A program made the position numbers and the translations under genes. This document shows, piece by piece, positions 1-8,503 of a DNA stretch of 64,000 bases. The notes under the pieces were generated by a model that saw only the letters and a list, made by a program, of their open reading frames with translations, searched no databases and had not been told where the DNA came from. Position 1 is the first letter of the stretch, and each line of letters begins with the position of its first letter. The DNA is from Aureispira anguillae (GTDB taxonomy: Bacteria; Bacteroidota; Bacteroidia; Chitinophagales; Saprospiraceae): contig NZ_AP026867.1 in NCBI RefSeq assembly GCF_026000115.1, positions 217,501 to 281,500 of the forward strand, written 5' to 3'.

Positions 1-1803
<1,803 letters not shown>

Positions 1804-1944
1804 ATTTTTTTAAAGAAATAGAAGAAAAAATAATAGATACAAGAAATTTATCTAAGAGCTGAAGTTTTTTCTCCAAAGTATGTTAATAAAGAAATAGCGT
1901 TCTGATAAAGAACGAGAAGAGTAGTCTGAAAAGACAAAGAATAG

Positions 1945-2052
1945 TAGGCGGCAATAGCGAAGGGGAGACACCTTTCACCATTCCGAACAAAGAAGTAAAG
2001 TCCTTCAGCGCCGATGGTACTGCCCTAGGGTGGGAGAGTAGGTCACCGCCTT
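1945..2052 (+). rRNA. 5S ribosomal RNA
   Basis: Lies about 140 bases after the 23S end. The 5' aggcgg pairs with the 3' ccgcctt to form helix I. The interior carries the conserved 5S elements cattccgaac and gatggtactg, then a gggtgggagagtaggtc loop E/helix region. The length of about 108 is normal. A run of T (2052-2063) follows directly, so the rRNA transcript probably ends there. The A/T-rich spacer between 23S and 5S contains no tRNA. Confidence 0.93.
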
Positions 2053-2117
2053 CTTTTTTTTTTAATCTTCAAGTTGTTTAGTTAGAACATAAATGGTCAA
2101 AGTACCATAATAAATAT

Positions 2118-2160
2118 AAAAGGAGTGATAGAATCTTAGGATTTTATCACTCCTTTTTTT
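2118..2160 (+). terminator. Rho-independent terminator after rRNA operon
   Basis: A perfect 12-bp stem (aaaggagtgata / tatcactccttt) with a 14-base loop is followed by TTTTTTT. It sits between the 5S gene and the LOG gene, so it insulates the latter from rRNA read-through. Confidence 0.8.
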
Positions 2161-2200
2161 GTTTGAATAAATCTGTTAATTATTATAAAGAAAAAATTGT

Positions 2201-2779
2201 ATGAAAGTTTGTGTTTATTGTGCTTCAAGTACAAAAGTTGATACTGCTTTTTTTGAAGCAACAACCTTATTAGCTAATGAGTTAGTAAACGAAGGAATTG
2301 AAGTTTTGTATGGTGGTGGTGCTGTTGGACTTATGGGAAAATTGGCGGATGTTGTTCTAGAAAGAGGAGGAAAGATCAAAGGGATAATGCCAGAGTTCAT
2401 GGATAAAGTAGAATGGGGACATAAAAGTGTAACAAATTTTGAGTATACAAAAACAATGCATGAAAGAAAGGCAAAACTAATAGAAGGAGTGGATGCCGTT
2501 ATAGCTTTGGCTGGAGGATCGGGAACTTTAGAGGAATTGTTAGAAGCTATTACATTAAAACGATTGGGCTTGTTTACGAAACCTATTATTATTCTAAATA
2601 CAAATGGTTATTATAATCCTCTAAAAGAAATGTTAGAAAGATGTGTAAATGAGCATTTTATGCGTGAGGAGCATCTCGAAATGTGGTCTTTTGTGGATGA
2701 ACCAGAGGGAATTATTCCTGCAATAAAAGAGGCAAAAGAATGGTCTAGTGGTGCAATTAATTTTGCTGCCAACCATTAA
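2201..2779 (+). CDS. LOG-family Rossmann protein (TIGR00730), nucleoside 5'-monophosphate phosphoribohydrolase
   Basis: A 192-residue protein of the lysine decarboxylase-like/LOG fold. Members cleave the N-glycosidic bond of nucleoside 5'-monophosphates (cytokinin-type riboside monophosphates in plants; often AMP-type substrates in bacteria). It starts MKVCVYCASS, the family's first beta strand. It has a GGGAVGLMG nucleotide loop near residue 40 and the diagnostic (P)GGxGTxxE motif as AGGSGTLEE at residues 104-112. The usual proline is Ala, a small deviation. The length matches the family (about 190). It is a single gene with its own upstream terminator. The physiological substrate cannot be read from the sequence. 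Confidence 0.88.
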   Translation: MKVCVYCASSTKVDTAFFEATTLLANELVNEGIEVLYGGGAVGLMGKLADVVLERGGKIKGIMPEFMDKVEWGHKSVTNFEYTKTMHERKAKLIEGVDAVIALAGGSGTLEELLEAITLKRLGLFTKPIIILNTNGYYNPLKEMLERCVNEHFMREEHLEMWSFVDEPEGIIPAIKEAKEWSSGAINFAANH

Positions 2780-3030
2780 TAGAAAAAATATAAGCCATTG
2801 TGAATTTTTTAGAGGGTGATTTATATTTTTTGATCTTACTCCTGTTGTTCTGTTTTGAAAATAATACAAAGGATAGTTTTAAAGGTTTGTAAATTAATTA
2901 CTTGTGTTCAAATAAAGAGCGTTGAATCCTAATAATAGTGTTTGTTATTTATTTGTGAGAAAATTTTATTTATGCTTTCTTTGTTGTAAGATGTATTTAA
3001 AAAGTATTCATTCACAAATAATTATAAAAA

Positions 3031-3498
3031 ATGAGCTTTTTGTATTCCTATAAAGTTACTAAAGTAGAAGATAAGAAGTTAGATCTCCATTTTTATATAA
3101 CGAGTCCTGATTGCTTGGGATGGGGAGAGAAATCGATTGTTACATTTAATCCTGACTTTTTTGCACTAATTGTATTAGTAGAACAAATTTATGATGATGT
3201 ATTAAGTAAGGAAATTAATCCTTCTTTTGAATTACCAGAAGATAGAGCATTGATTCAGAAGGTAATTAAGTCGGCTAAAGTTACCAACGTAGTGAATTAT
3301 CCTGCACCAGATTGTGCGTTTGATTTCAGTGATGATGAAAAAGGATACGCTCGTTATTGGGGGATTGATGAAGAAACAAAGGATTTGGAACACCTAGTTC
3401 AATTTGATTTGTCGATTGAGGTAAATGAGCAAAGATATCTGTCAGAGCATTTTATAGTAGGGGCTATTGAAAGAACAACGGCATTTGACCCTGGATAG
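3031..3498 (+). CDS. Hypothetical protein, 155 aa
   Basis: I do not recognise the family. The protein is acidic, soluble, and has no signal peptide or membrane segment. It opens with alternating beta-like stretches (MSFLYSYKVTKVEDKKLDLHF) and contains several Trp/Tyr-rich patches. It stands alone, about 250 bases after the LOG gene, with a strong hairpin terminator 25 bases after its stop. The frame has ordinary low-GC codon use, which supports a real gene. The 2780-3030 spacer upstream shows nothing beyond A/T-rich sequence. Confidence 0.65.
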   Translation: MSFLYSYKVTKVEDKKLDLHFYITSPDCLGWGEKSIVTFNPDFFALIVLVEQIYDDVLSKEINPSFELPEDRALIQKVIKSAKVTNVVNYPAPDCAFDFSDDEKGYARYWGIDEETKDLEHLVQFDLSIEVNEQRYLSEHFIVGAIERTTAFDPG

Positions 3499-3522
3499 GA
3501 GGTAGGTTTAGAGATAAAGATT

Positions 3523-3550
3523 GGGCATCTTAGAGTAATCTAAGATGCCC
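3523..3550 (+). terminator. Hairpin terminator after the 155-aa gene
   Basis: A perfect 12-bp stem gggcatcttaga / tctaagatgccc with a 4-base loop is followed by atttattatt. It lies 25 bases after the stop codon at 3498. Confidence 0.75.
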
Positions 3551-3618
3551 ATTTATTATTAATCGCAATCCTTAAAAAGAAACTTTGACTATTATCTCAA
3601 TAGCCAAACGGGAAGAAG

Positions 3619-3646
3619 GTTGACCATGTAGAATACATGGCCAACC
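3619..3646 (-). terminator. Hairpin, probable terminator of aaRS-like gene
   Basis: A stem ggttgaccatgta / tacatggccaacc with a 3-base loop and one mismatch lies 50 bases past the minus-strand stop at 3696. The minus-strand tail is only weakly T-rich, so the call is moderate. Confidence 0.5.
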
Positions 3647-3695
3647 TAGATATTATCTAGTTTTAAAGGTTAATACCTACTTATTGAAGAACGTT

Positions 3696-4592
3696 TTATT
3701 CTTCGATAAGTCCTGATAATTGCATTGCACGGATCATTCTTGTTACTCCAATTCCTCCTCCAGAACGTGGGAAGAAATCCAATTCCAAGAATTCGTTTAA
3801 CTCTGCCTCAACACGCTCTTTGCCAAACATATCGAACAAGCGTTCTGCATATTTTCCATCCTCAATAGTATAGAAAGTATCTCTCATCTCCTGTGGATTA
3901 CAACTTCTTTCTGCCGAACCAATTGTTTCCATGCCATGAAGAAGAACATCTACCTTTTCAGAAATGTTAGAATCTTCTTCATTACGTTTCATGTTCCAGA
4001 AAGGACTAGTGTATTCTGGGAAATGAGTTAAGAAATAAACAGGACCATGATCTTCTCCTATTTTTGTTTCTTCTTCACGCTCTAACTCCTTCACACCATA
4101 AGCTTTAGCTACTTCATCATAAACTCCTTGAGGAAAATCAGCAGCAGATCCAAAGCCTAGGTATTCCAATAATTCAGCTTCTACTTTGATAAGCTCATCA
4201 ATACCTCCAGGTAATTCAAATTCAAACATAGGGAAGATAAGACAGTGACGTCCGTCTACTGGATCTGGTTCATTTCTATATGAAGTTGAAACACAGAAAT
4301 ATCCAGGAACATTAGGTTTGTCTAGTAATTCATACTCCAACCACATTTGTCCAGTTTGTGGTAGAGGCCATACATTTCCATGGTAATTGTAACTAGCAAT
4401 AGTTTTTGGATCTTCACAGGCTGCCATAATACTCAAACGGTTTTGAGTATGCACTTCTAGGTAACCCTTTTCCAAAAAAAAGAGCCTCATTTTATTCACG
4501 ACTTGTGAAAATAAATGAGGCTCAATGATTGGATACAATGAAGATTCCTTTCGTTTCTTTTCTAGTACTGCCAGTGGCGGATTTGCGATCAT
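3696..4592 (-). CDS. Class II aminoacyl-tRNA synthetase-like core protein without anticodon-binding domain
   Basis: A 298-residue protein with the catalytic core of the AspRS/AsnRS/LysRS (class IIb) group. Motif 2 is visible as CVSTSYRNEPDPVDGRH followed by FPMFEFE near residues 98-125. Motif 3 is the glycine-rich SGGGIGVTRMIRAM near the C-terminus, ending in the conserved Arg. The N-terminal OB-fold that binds the anticodon is absent: the protein begins directly with the helix preceding motif 1. The length is close to archaeal asparagine synthetase-related proteins (AS-AR) and to EpmA/PoxA-type paralogues. It should therefore activate an amino acid but is unlikely to be a canonical tRNA charger. 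The substrate is unresolved. It sits alone between hairpins. Confidence 0.82.
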   Translation of the reverse strand: MIANPPLAVLEKKRKESSLYPIIEPHLFSQVVNKMRLFFLEKGYLEVHTQNRLSIMAACEDPKTIASYNYHGNVWPLPQTGQMWLEYELLDKPNVPGYFCVSTSYRNEPDPVDGRHCLIFPMFEFELPGGIDELIKVEAELLEYLGFGSAADFPQGVYDEVAKAYGVKELEREEETKIGEDHGPVYFLTHFPEYTSPFWNMKRNEEDSNISEKVDVLLHGMETIGSAERSCNPQEMRDTFYTIEDGKYAERLFDMFGKERVEAELNEFLELDFFPRSGGGIGVTRMIRAMQLSGLIEE

Positions 4593-4642
4593 GATAGTTC
4601 GTCTTTTTTGATTAAAAATGTTTGTTTGCGATTAAATTGGCA

Positions 4643-4674
4643 CGAATGTATGGCAGCAAAATTTCTTATGCAAA
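4643..4674 (-). promoter_or_regulatory. Bacteroidota-type promoter of the aaRS-like gene
   Basis: On the minus strand, TTTG (4674-4671), 20 bases, then TACATTCG (4650-4643), one mismatch from TAnnTTTG. The predicted transcription start is about 45 bases before the ATG at 4592. Confidence 0.4.
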
Positions 4675-4793
4675 TTTGAAGTTATTTTTTAACATTTCTT
4701 TAACATTTTATTATTTTTATAATTTAATACTCTTTTGAGAGGAAAGTATTTGTGCTTTTATCTGTTGATAATCAGTGGTATAGCCCTAATGAA

Positions 4794-4824
4794 ATAGGGG
4801 CATAACTGGAAGTTATGCCCCTAT
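4794..4824 (-). terminator. Hairpin downstream of pyrD
   Basis: A perfect 13-bp stem ataggggcataac / gttatgcccctat with a 5-base loop lies 38 bases past the pyrD stop. A T-tract is present only in the plus direction (agtttttgttg), so on the minus strand it acts without a classical U-run, if at all. Confidence 0.55.
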
Positions 4825-4861
4825 TAATAGTTTTTGTTGTAAATTATTGATAATTAACTCA

Positions 4862-5800
4862 TTAGCTTATGGATTGTAATTTTCCTTTAAAATCGTCAAT
4901 TGATTGATAATTTTTTTGAGCCATTAAATTTTTTAATTCTTTTTCGATTCTTTCAAAGCAATTGGCTCCTTCACGCATATATTGGGTGCCAATTTGGACA
5001 GCAGAAGCACCGCAAAGTATGTGTTCAAATACATCAGAGCCATTTTTAGCTCCCCCTGAACCAATAATGTCAATATCATCTCGAAGTAATAAATAAAATT
5101 GGCGAACATTGGCTAATGCTGTTGGTTTGATATAATCCCCCCCAACACCACCAAAGCCATTTTTGGGTTTGATCACAACTTGTTCTGTATTAACATCAAT
5201 CACTAAGCCATTGCCAATACTGTTAACACAAGTTACAAATTTGATAGGGTATTGATTGATAATGTCTGCCATCTGGCGAAAATGAATTAAATCGAAATAA
5301 GGGGGTAATTTAATACCTAGAGAATGACGATCGAATTTACAAACCTGATCAAGAACCTGTTGGGTGCGTTCAAAATCATAGCCAGTTTGTGGCTTTCCAG
5401 GAACATTGGGACAAGATAAATTGAGTTCGATGGCATCAATATTATCAACCTGATTAAGATGTTTTAGCATCACCAAATTGTTTTCTAAAGAAAGCCCTGC
5501 AACAGAGATAAAATAGGGTTTGTTATATTGTTGCATAGAAGTTGCTAAATCAGCATAAAATTGATAGCCTTGGTTGGGGAGTCCCATAGAATTAATGCTT
5601 CCTAATTCATTTTCAAAGTATCTAGGACTTGGGTTCCCTGTTCTCAATTCTAGGGTAGAACTCTTTGTTAGTATAGCAGCCGAAAAACTTTTTCCAATAT
5701 TTTCTAGTTCTTCTTTTGTTGTACATTTTGGACCAGAAGCGTTATAAATACAGCTGTTTAGAGAAACAGCGCCAACCGTAGTACTTAAATTAATTGACAT
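4862..5800 (-). CDS. pyrD: Dihydroorotate dehydrogenase, class 1A type
   Basis: Oxidises dihydroorotate to orotate in UMP synthesis. This is the cytosolic FMN class whose characterised members use fumarate. The class 1A signature LNLSCPNVPGKPQTGYDFE is present, and its active-site cysteine falls at residue 130 from the chosen start, the same number as in the Lactococcus enzyme. Other family marks are YNASGPKCTT near the N-terminus, TKSSTLELRTGNPSPRY, VNSIGNG, and the FMN-phosphate loop IIGSGGAKNGSDVFEHILCGA. The frame opens earlier (5875), but the start at 5800 (MSINLSTT) gives the family N-terminus and leaves room for the divergent promoters. It is transcribed away from the pyrE-pyrF fusion, so the two form a divergent pyrimidine pair. 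There is no membrane-anchoring N-terminus as in class 2. Confidence 0.92.
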   Translation of the reverse strand: MSINLSTTVGAVSLNSCIYNASGPKCTTKEELENIGKSFSAAILTKSSTLELRTGNPSPRYFENELGSINSMGLPNQGYQFYADLATSMQQYNKPYFISVAGLSLENNLVMLKHLNQVDNIDAIELNLSCPNVPGKPQTGYDFERTQQVLDQVCKFDRHSLGIKLPPYFDLIHFRQMADIINQYPIKFVTCVNSIGNGLVIDVNTEQVVIKPKNGFGGVGGDYIKPTALANVRQFYLLLRDDIDIIGSGGAKNGSDVFEHILCGASAVQIGTQYMREGANCFERIEKELKNLMAQKNYQSIDDFKGKLQSIS

Positions 5801-5828
5801 AATACTTAAAAAGTTGAGATTGTTATTT

Positions 5829-5858
5829 TTTGATTTTAGTAAGATTGAATTACCTTTG
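5829..5858 (+). promoter_or_regulatory. Promoter of the pyrE-pyrF fusion
   Basis: TTTG at 5829-5832, 18 bases, TACCTTTG at 5851-5858: an exact match to the Bacteroidota TTTG-N17..23-TAnnTTTG promoter. The start of transcription is predicted about 35 bases before the ATG at 5899. Confidence 0.65.
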
Positions 5859-5864
5859 CGCCGA

Positions 5865-5893
5865 TAAAGGTACATATCCTAACCGAAATTCAA
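5865..5893 (-). promoter_or_regulatory. Divergent promoter of pyrD
   Basis: On the minus strand, TTG (5893-5891), 17-18 bases, TACCTTTA (5872-5865), one base off consensus. It lies immediately beside the plus-strand promoter, so the -7 boxes of the two promoters are back to back, 6 bases apart. Confidence 0.5.
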
Positions 5894-5898
5894 TACTA

Positions 5899-7308
5899 AT
5901 GAACAAAAAAGAGCTTGCACTTAAACTATTTGATTTAGGTGTTCTCCAGTTTGGAGAGTTTACCCTAAAAAGCGGACTCCAGTCACCCTTCTACCTTGAT
6001 TTTCGCCGAATTGTTGCTTATCCCGATATTTTAAAAAATATTAGCGAACAGCTTTGGAACTTGGTTACAGATTTAGAGTTTGATCATTTGTGTGGTGTTC
6101 CTTATGCAGCACTCTCTTTAAGCTCGACGATGGCAGTTTTGCATTCTAAGTCAATGATTGTTAAACGAAAAGAACAAAAGAAACATGGTACCAAAAAAAT
6201 GGTGGAGGGCATCTACCAAAAGGGCGATACCTGTGTTGTGATTGACGATGTTATTAGTAGCGGGATTTCTATGATTGAAACCTTAGAGGCATTAGAAGGA
6301 GAGGGGCTAAAGATTAAGCATGTTTTATCTATTGTTGATAGAATGCAAGGAGGGGCTGTGATGTTAAACGATTATGGCTATGAAGTACGGACGGTTTATA
6401 CGATTAGAGAGGTGCTTGAATATTTAAAAGAAGGGGGAAAAGTCAACCAAAAACAATACACTGACACCCTTGTTTTTATTGAAACTAACCGTATTGACTT
6501 TGAACAGGTTAGAGCTCGTAGAAAGCAGCGAACTTCTTATTCTTACAAAAAGATAGGAAAAGAGGCAAAACATCCTGTTGCAAAGCGATTGACAGAGATT
6601 GTTCTCAAAAAGAAAACAAACCTTTGTTGTTCTGCTGATGTAAAAACATCTGCTGAATTATTAGCACTTGCCGATGCTGTTGGTCCTAATATTTGTATGA
6701 TTAAGACACATACCGATAACCTTAGTGATTTTACGCCTGAAATTATAGAAGAATTAAAGAAATTAGCTGAAAAGCATAATTTTTTAATCTTTGAAGATCG
6801 AAAATTTGCAGATATAGGACATATTGTAATGCAGCAATTTACTGCTGCACCTCTATGCATTGCCGATTGGGCGGATGTTGTGACGGTTCATGTTGTTGCT
6901 GGATCATCTAGTATTGAGGCACTTAAAGCAACTGGGAAATTGGATACTACGGCTTTGATTGTCGTAGCAGAAATGTCTACCCAAGATACGTTGACGGATC
7001 AAAAATACACTGAAAAAGCAATGACTATTGCAGAACAACATAGTGACATTGTTTTGGGGACAGTTTCTCAAAATTATCGTTCTGATAATCCTGGGATTAT
7101 GATGTTAACTCCTGGTATTAATACAGATCGCAAAAAAGATGGTTTAGGACAAACTTATAATCACCCCGATGAAGCATTTGCAAAACGAGGAGTTGATATT
7201 ATGATTGTAGGTAGAGGAATCTATTCTTCTGATAATCCTAGATTGCAATCTGAGATTTATAAAAAAATTGGCTGGGAAAGCTATTTAAAGCGTGATAATG
7301 ATGCTTAG
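5899..7308 (+). CDS. Bifunctional orotate phosphoribosyltransferase / OMP decarboxylase (UMP synthase-like fusion)
   Basis: Performs the last two steps of UMP synthesis in one 469-residue chain. Residues 1 to about 190 are PyrE: KSGLQSPFYLDFRRI near the N-terminus and the PRPP-binding motif CVVIDDVISSG at 112-122. Residues about 215-469 are an OMP decarboxylase with the catalytic DRKFADIGH at 300-308 (Asp300, Lys302, Asp305) and a C-terminal MIVGRGIY phosphate loop. The domain order and the DRKFADIGH form are those of the eukaryotic UMPS/URA3-type decarboxylase rather than of short bacterial PyrF. Start: ATG at 5899 (MNKKELALKLFDLG). An upstream in-frame ATG at 5830 would overlap the promoter and adds a non-family extension. 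Confidence 0.93.
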   Translation: MNKKELALKLFDLGVLQFGEFTLKSGLQSPFYLDFRRIVAYPDILKNISEQLWNLVTDLEFDHLCGVPYAALSLSSTMAVLHSKSMIVKRKEQKKHGTKKMVEGIYQKGDTCVVIDDVISSGISMIETLEALEGEGLKIKHVLSIVDRMQGGAVMLNDYGYEVRTVYTIREVLEYLKEGGKVNQKQYTDTLVFIETNRIDFEQVRARRKQRTSYSYKKIGKEAKHPVAKRLTEIVLKKKTNLCCSADVKTSAELLALADAVGPNICMIKTHTDNLSDFTPEIIEELKKLAEKHNFLIFEDRKFADIGHIVMQQFTAAPLCIADWADVVTVHVVAGSSSIEALKATGKLDTTALIVVAEMSTQDTLTDQKYTEKAMTIAEQHSDIVLGTVSQNYRSDNPGIMMLTPGINTDRKKDGLGQTYNHPDEAFAKRGVDIMIVGRGIYSSDNPRLQSEIYKKIGWESYLKRDNDA

Positions 7309-7380
7309 CTTTTTTTAATGAAAAAGAATACGATTTCTTGTGTTCTACATTCATTATAAAAAATCCTATCCTATAATTTA

Positions 7381-7434
7381 AAATTCGTCAATTGAGAGGT
7401 TGCAGTTATCTAACTGTCTTTCAATTGGCGAATT
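7381..7434 (+). terminator. Long nested hairpin after the pyrE-pyrF fusion
   Basis: The outer arms aaattcgtcaattga and tcaattggcgaattt pair fully (one G-U), and the inner cagtta-tc-taactg makes a second stem. It lies 72 bases after the stop. No clean T-run follows, so it may be a terminator or an RNA 3'-end stabiliser. Confidence 0.5.
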
Positions 7435-7544
7435 TGTATATATATAGGTGTTTTGAGTGATTAAAAAAATTAGTGTGCTTGCTCAAAAAGAAGTGCCTTA
7501 CAAAATTTGGAAACTTGACTCCAAAATGGAACGCAAATACAAAA

Positions 7545-7572
7545 AGAGCCACCTAAAAACTTAGATGGCTCT
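7545..7572 (-). terminator. Terminator of the DUF4286 gene
   Basis: A stem agagccacctaa / ttagatggctct (one A-C mismatch) with a 4-base loop. On the minus strand it is followed by TTTTTG and lies 40 bases past the stop at 7612. Confidence 0.65.
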
Positions 7573-7611
7573 CTTATGTTTATATAGGAAGAGTTGATCT
7601 CTTTTAAAATC

Positions 7612-7917
7612 TTAATCGATAATCTCTAGCAAGGTACGATAAGCAACAAATTTACCTTGATAGCGTTCAGTATGATCCTTTTGAAGCGCAGGAGCTTCTG
7701 TGACGGTATATAAGTGTAGCGTTTTCATATCTACGCAGGTATATTGAATGGCATAAGTGATTCCATCGCTTTCATCTTGCCCAAGTACTTTGGCAATTTG
7801 GTTGCTTTGAAAACGTCCCGTTTTCATGACATCAGGGATATGAACGGTTTTCATCCAATTTAGCCACTCTTCATGCACCTCAGGATTTATTTTTACTGTA
7901 ACATTATAAATAATCAT
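7612..7917 (-). CDS. DUF4286 family protein
   Basis: A 101-residue protein matching the small, Bacteroidota-specific DUF4286 family of ferredoxin-like alpha/beta proteins. It starts MIIYNVTVKINPEVHEEWLNWM and continues with HIPDVMKTGRF, a Tyr-rich middle strand (ITYAIQYTC), and the closing RYQGKFVAYRTLLEII, all family hallmarks. No signal peptide. The function of the family is unknown. It has its own terminator and is a single-gene unit. Confidence 0.85.
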   Translation of the reverse strand: MIIYNVTVKINPEVHEEWLNWMKTVHIPDVMKTGRFQSNQIAKVLGQDESDGITYAIQYTCVDMKTLHLYTVTEAPALQKDHTERYQGKFVAYRTLLEIID

Positions 7918-8260
7918 AGTAGATATATTTTTTTGTAAATTGAATTTTTATGCTTAATTTATAAGGCGAAAAAACAAGAAAATTAAGAACATTGACAAAC
8001 GAATAATAGAATAAGCGTAAGTTTAGTATTATTTTTGTTAAATACTAGTTAAATCCACTAGTTAATTGTTTATAAAAACATTTAGTGGTATAATAATCTC
8101 TATAAAAAAAGGGAAGGGTCTTTTCAAGACCAAATATAAAGTAAGAATGGATGTGAAGTCAATAATCGGGAAATTATCTTTGAGGGAACAACAATTCAAG
8201 CGACCTTATCTATATTTACCCTAAACCAAATTCGACTTCATACGTAAAAACTATTAATAT

Positions 8261-8426
8261 TAGAAGTTATTACGAATAGAGTTGTATAGGCGAAAATGCA
8301 ATTTTTTTTTGAAGGTCAAGGAAAAGTGGAAACTCATAGCCGTAAGCTATGATGTTGAGCATTTGACGATGAGATTCAGGAAAAAATAAATTTGCAGCCA
8401 TACCATTTCATTCGTAATAACTTCTA
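8261..8426. mobile_element. MITE-like element with 17-bp terminal inverted repeats
   Basis: Perfect inverted ends tagaagttattacgaat (8261-8277) and attcgtaataacttcta (8410-8426) bound 166 bases with no coding capacity. The ends carry TA at the outer edge, as expected for elements that insert at TA (IS630/Tc1-mariner type). An internal short palindrome catagccgtaagctatg lies near 8335. It occupies the 586-base intergenic space 7918-8503, where the rest is A/T-rich and featureless. Confidence 0.6.
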
Positions 8427-8503
8427 TTGAATACCGTCAATACTATAGATCCCTACAAGAACAAATAATCTAATGCGTTTTCAGCGTGCTAAAAGTCCCA
8501 ATA

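Noticed and set aside
5801-5898. N-terminal extensions of pyrD (to 5875) and of the pyrE-pyrF fusion (from 5830)
   Set aside because: The two would overlap each other and bury both promoters; the internal ATGs give the family N-termini.
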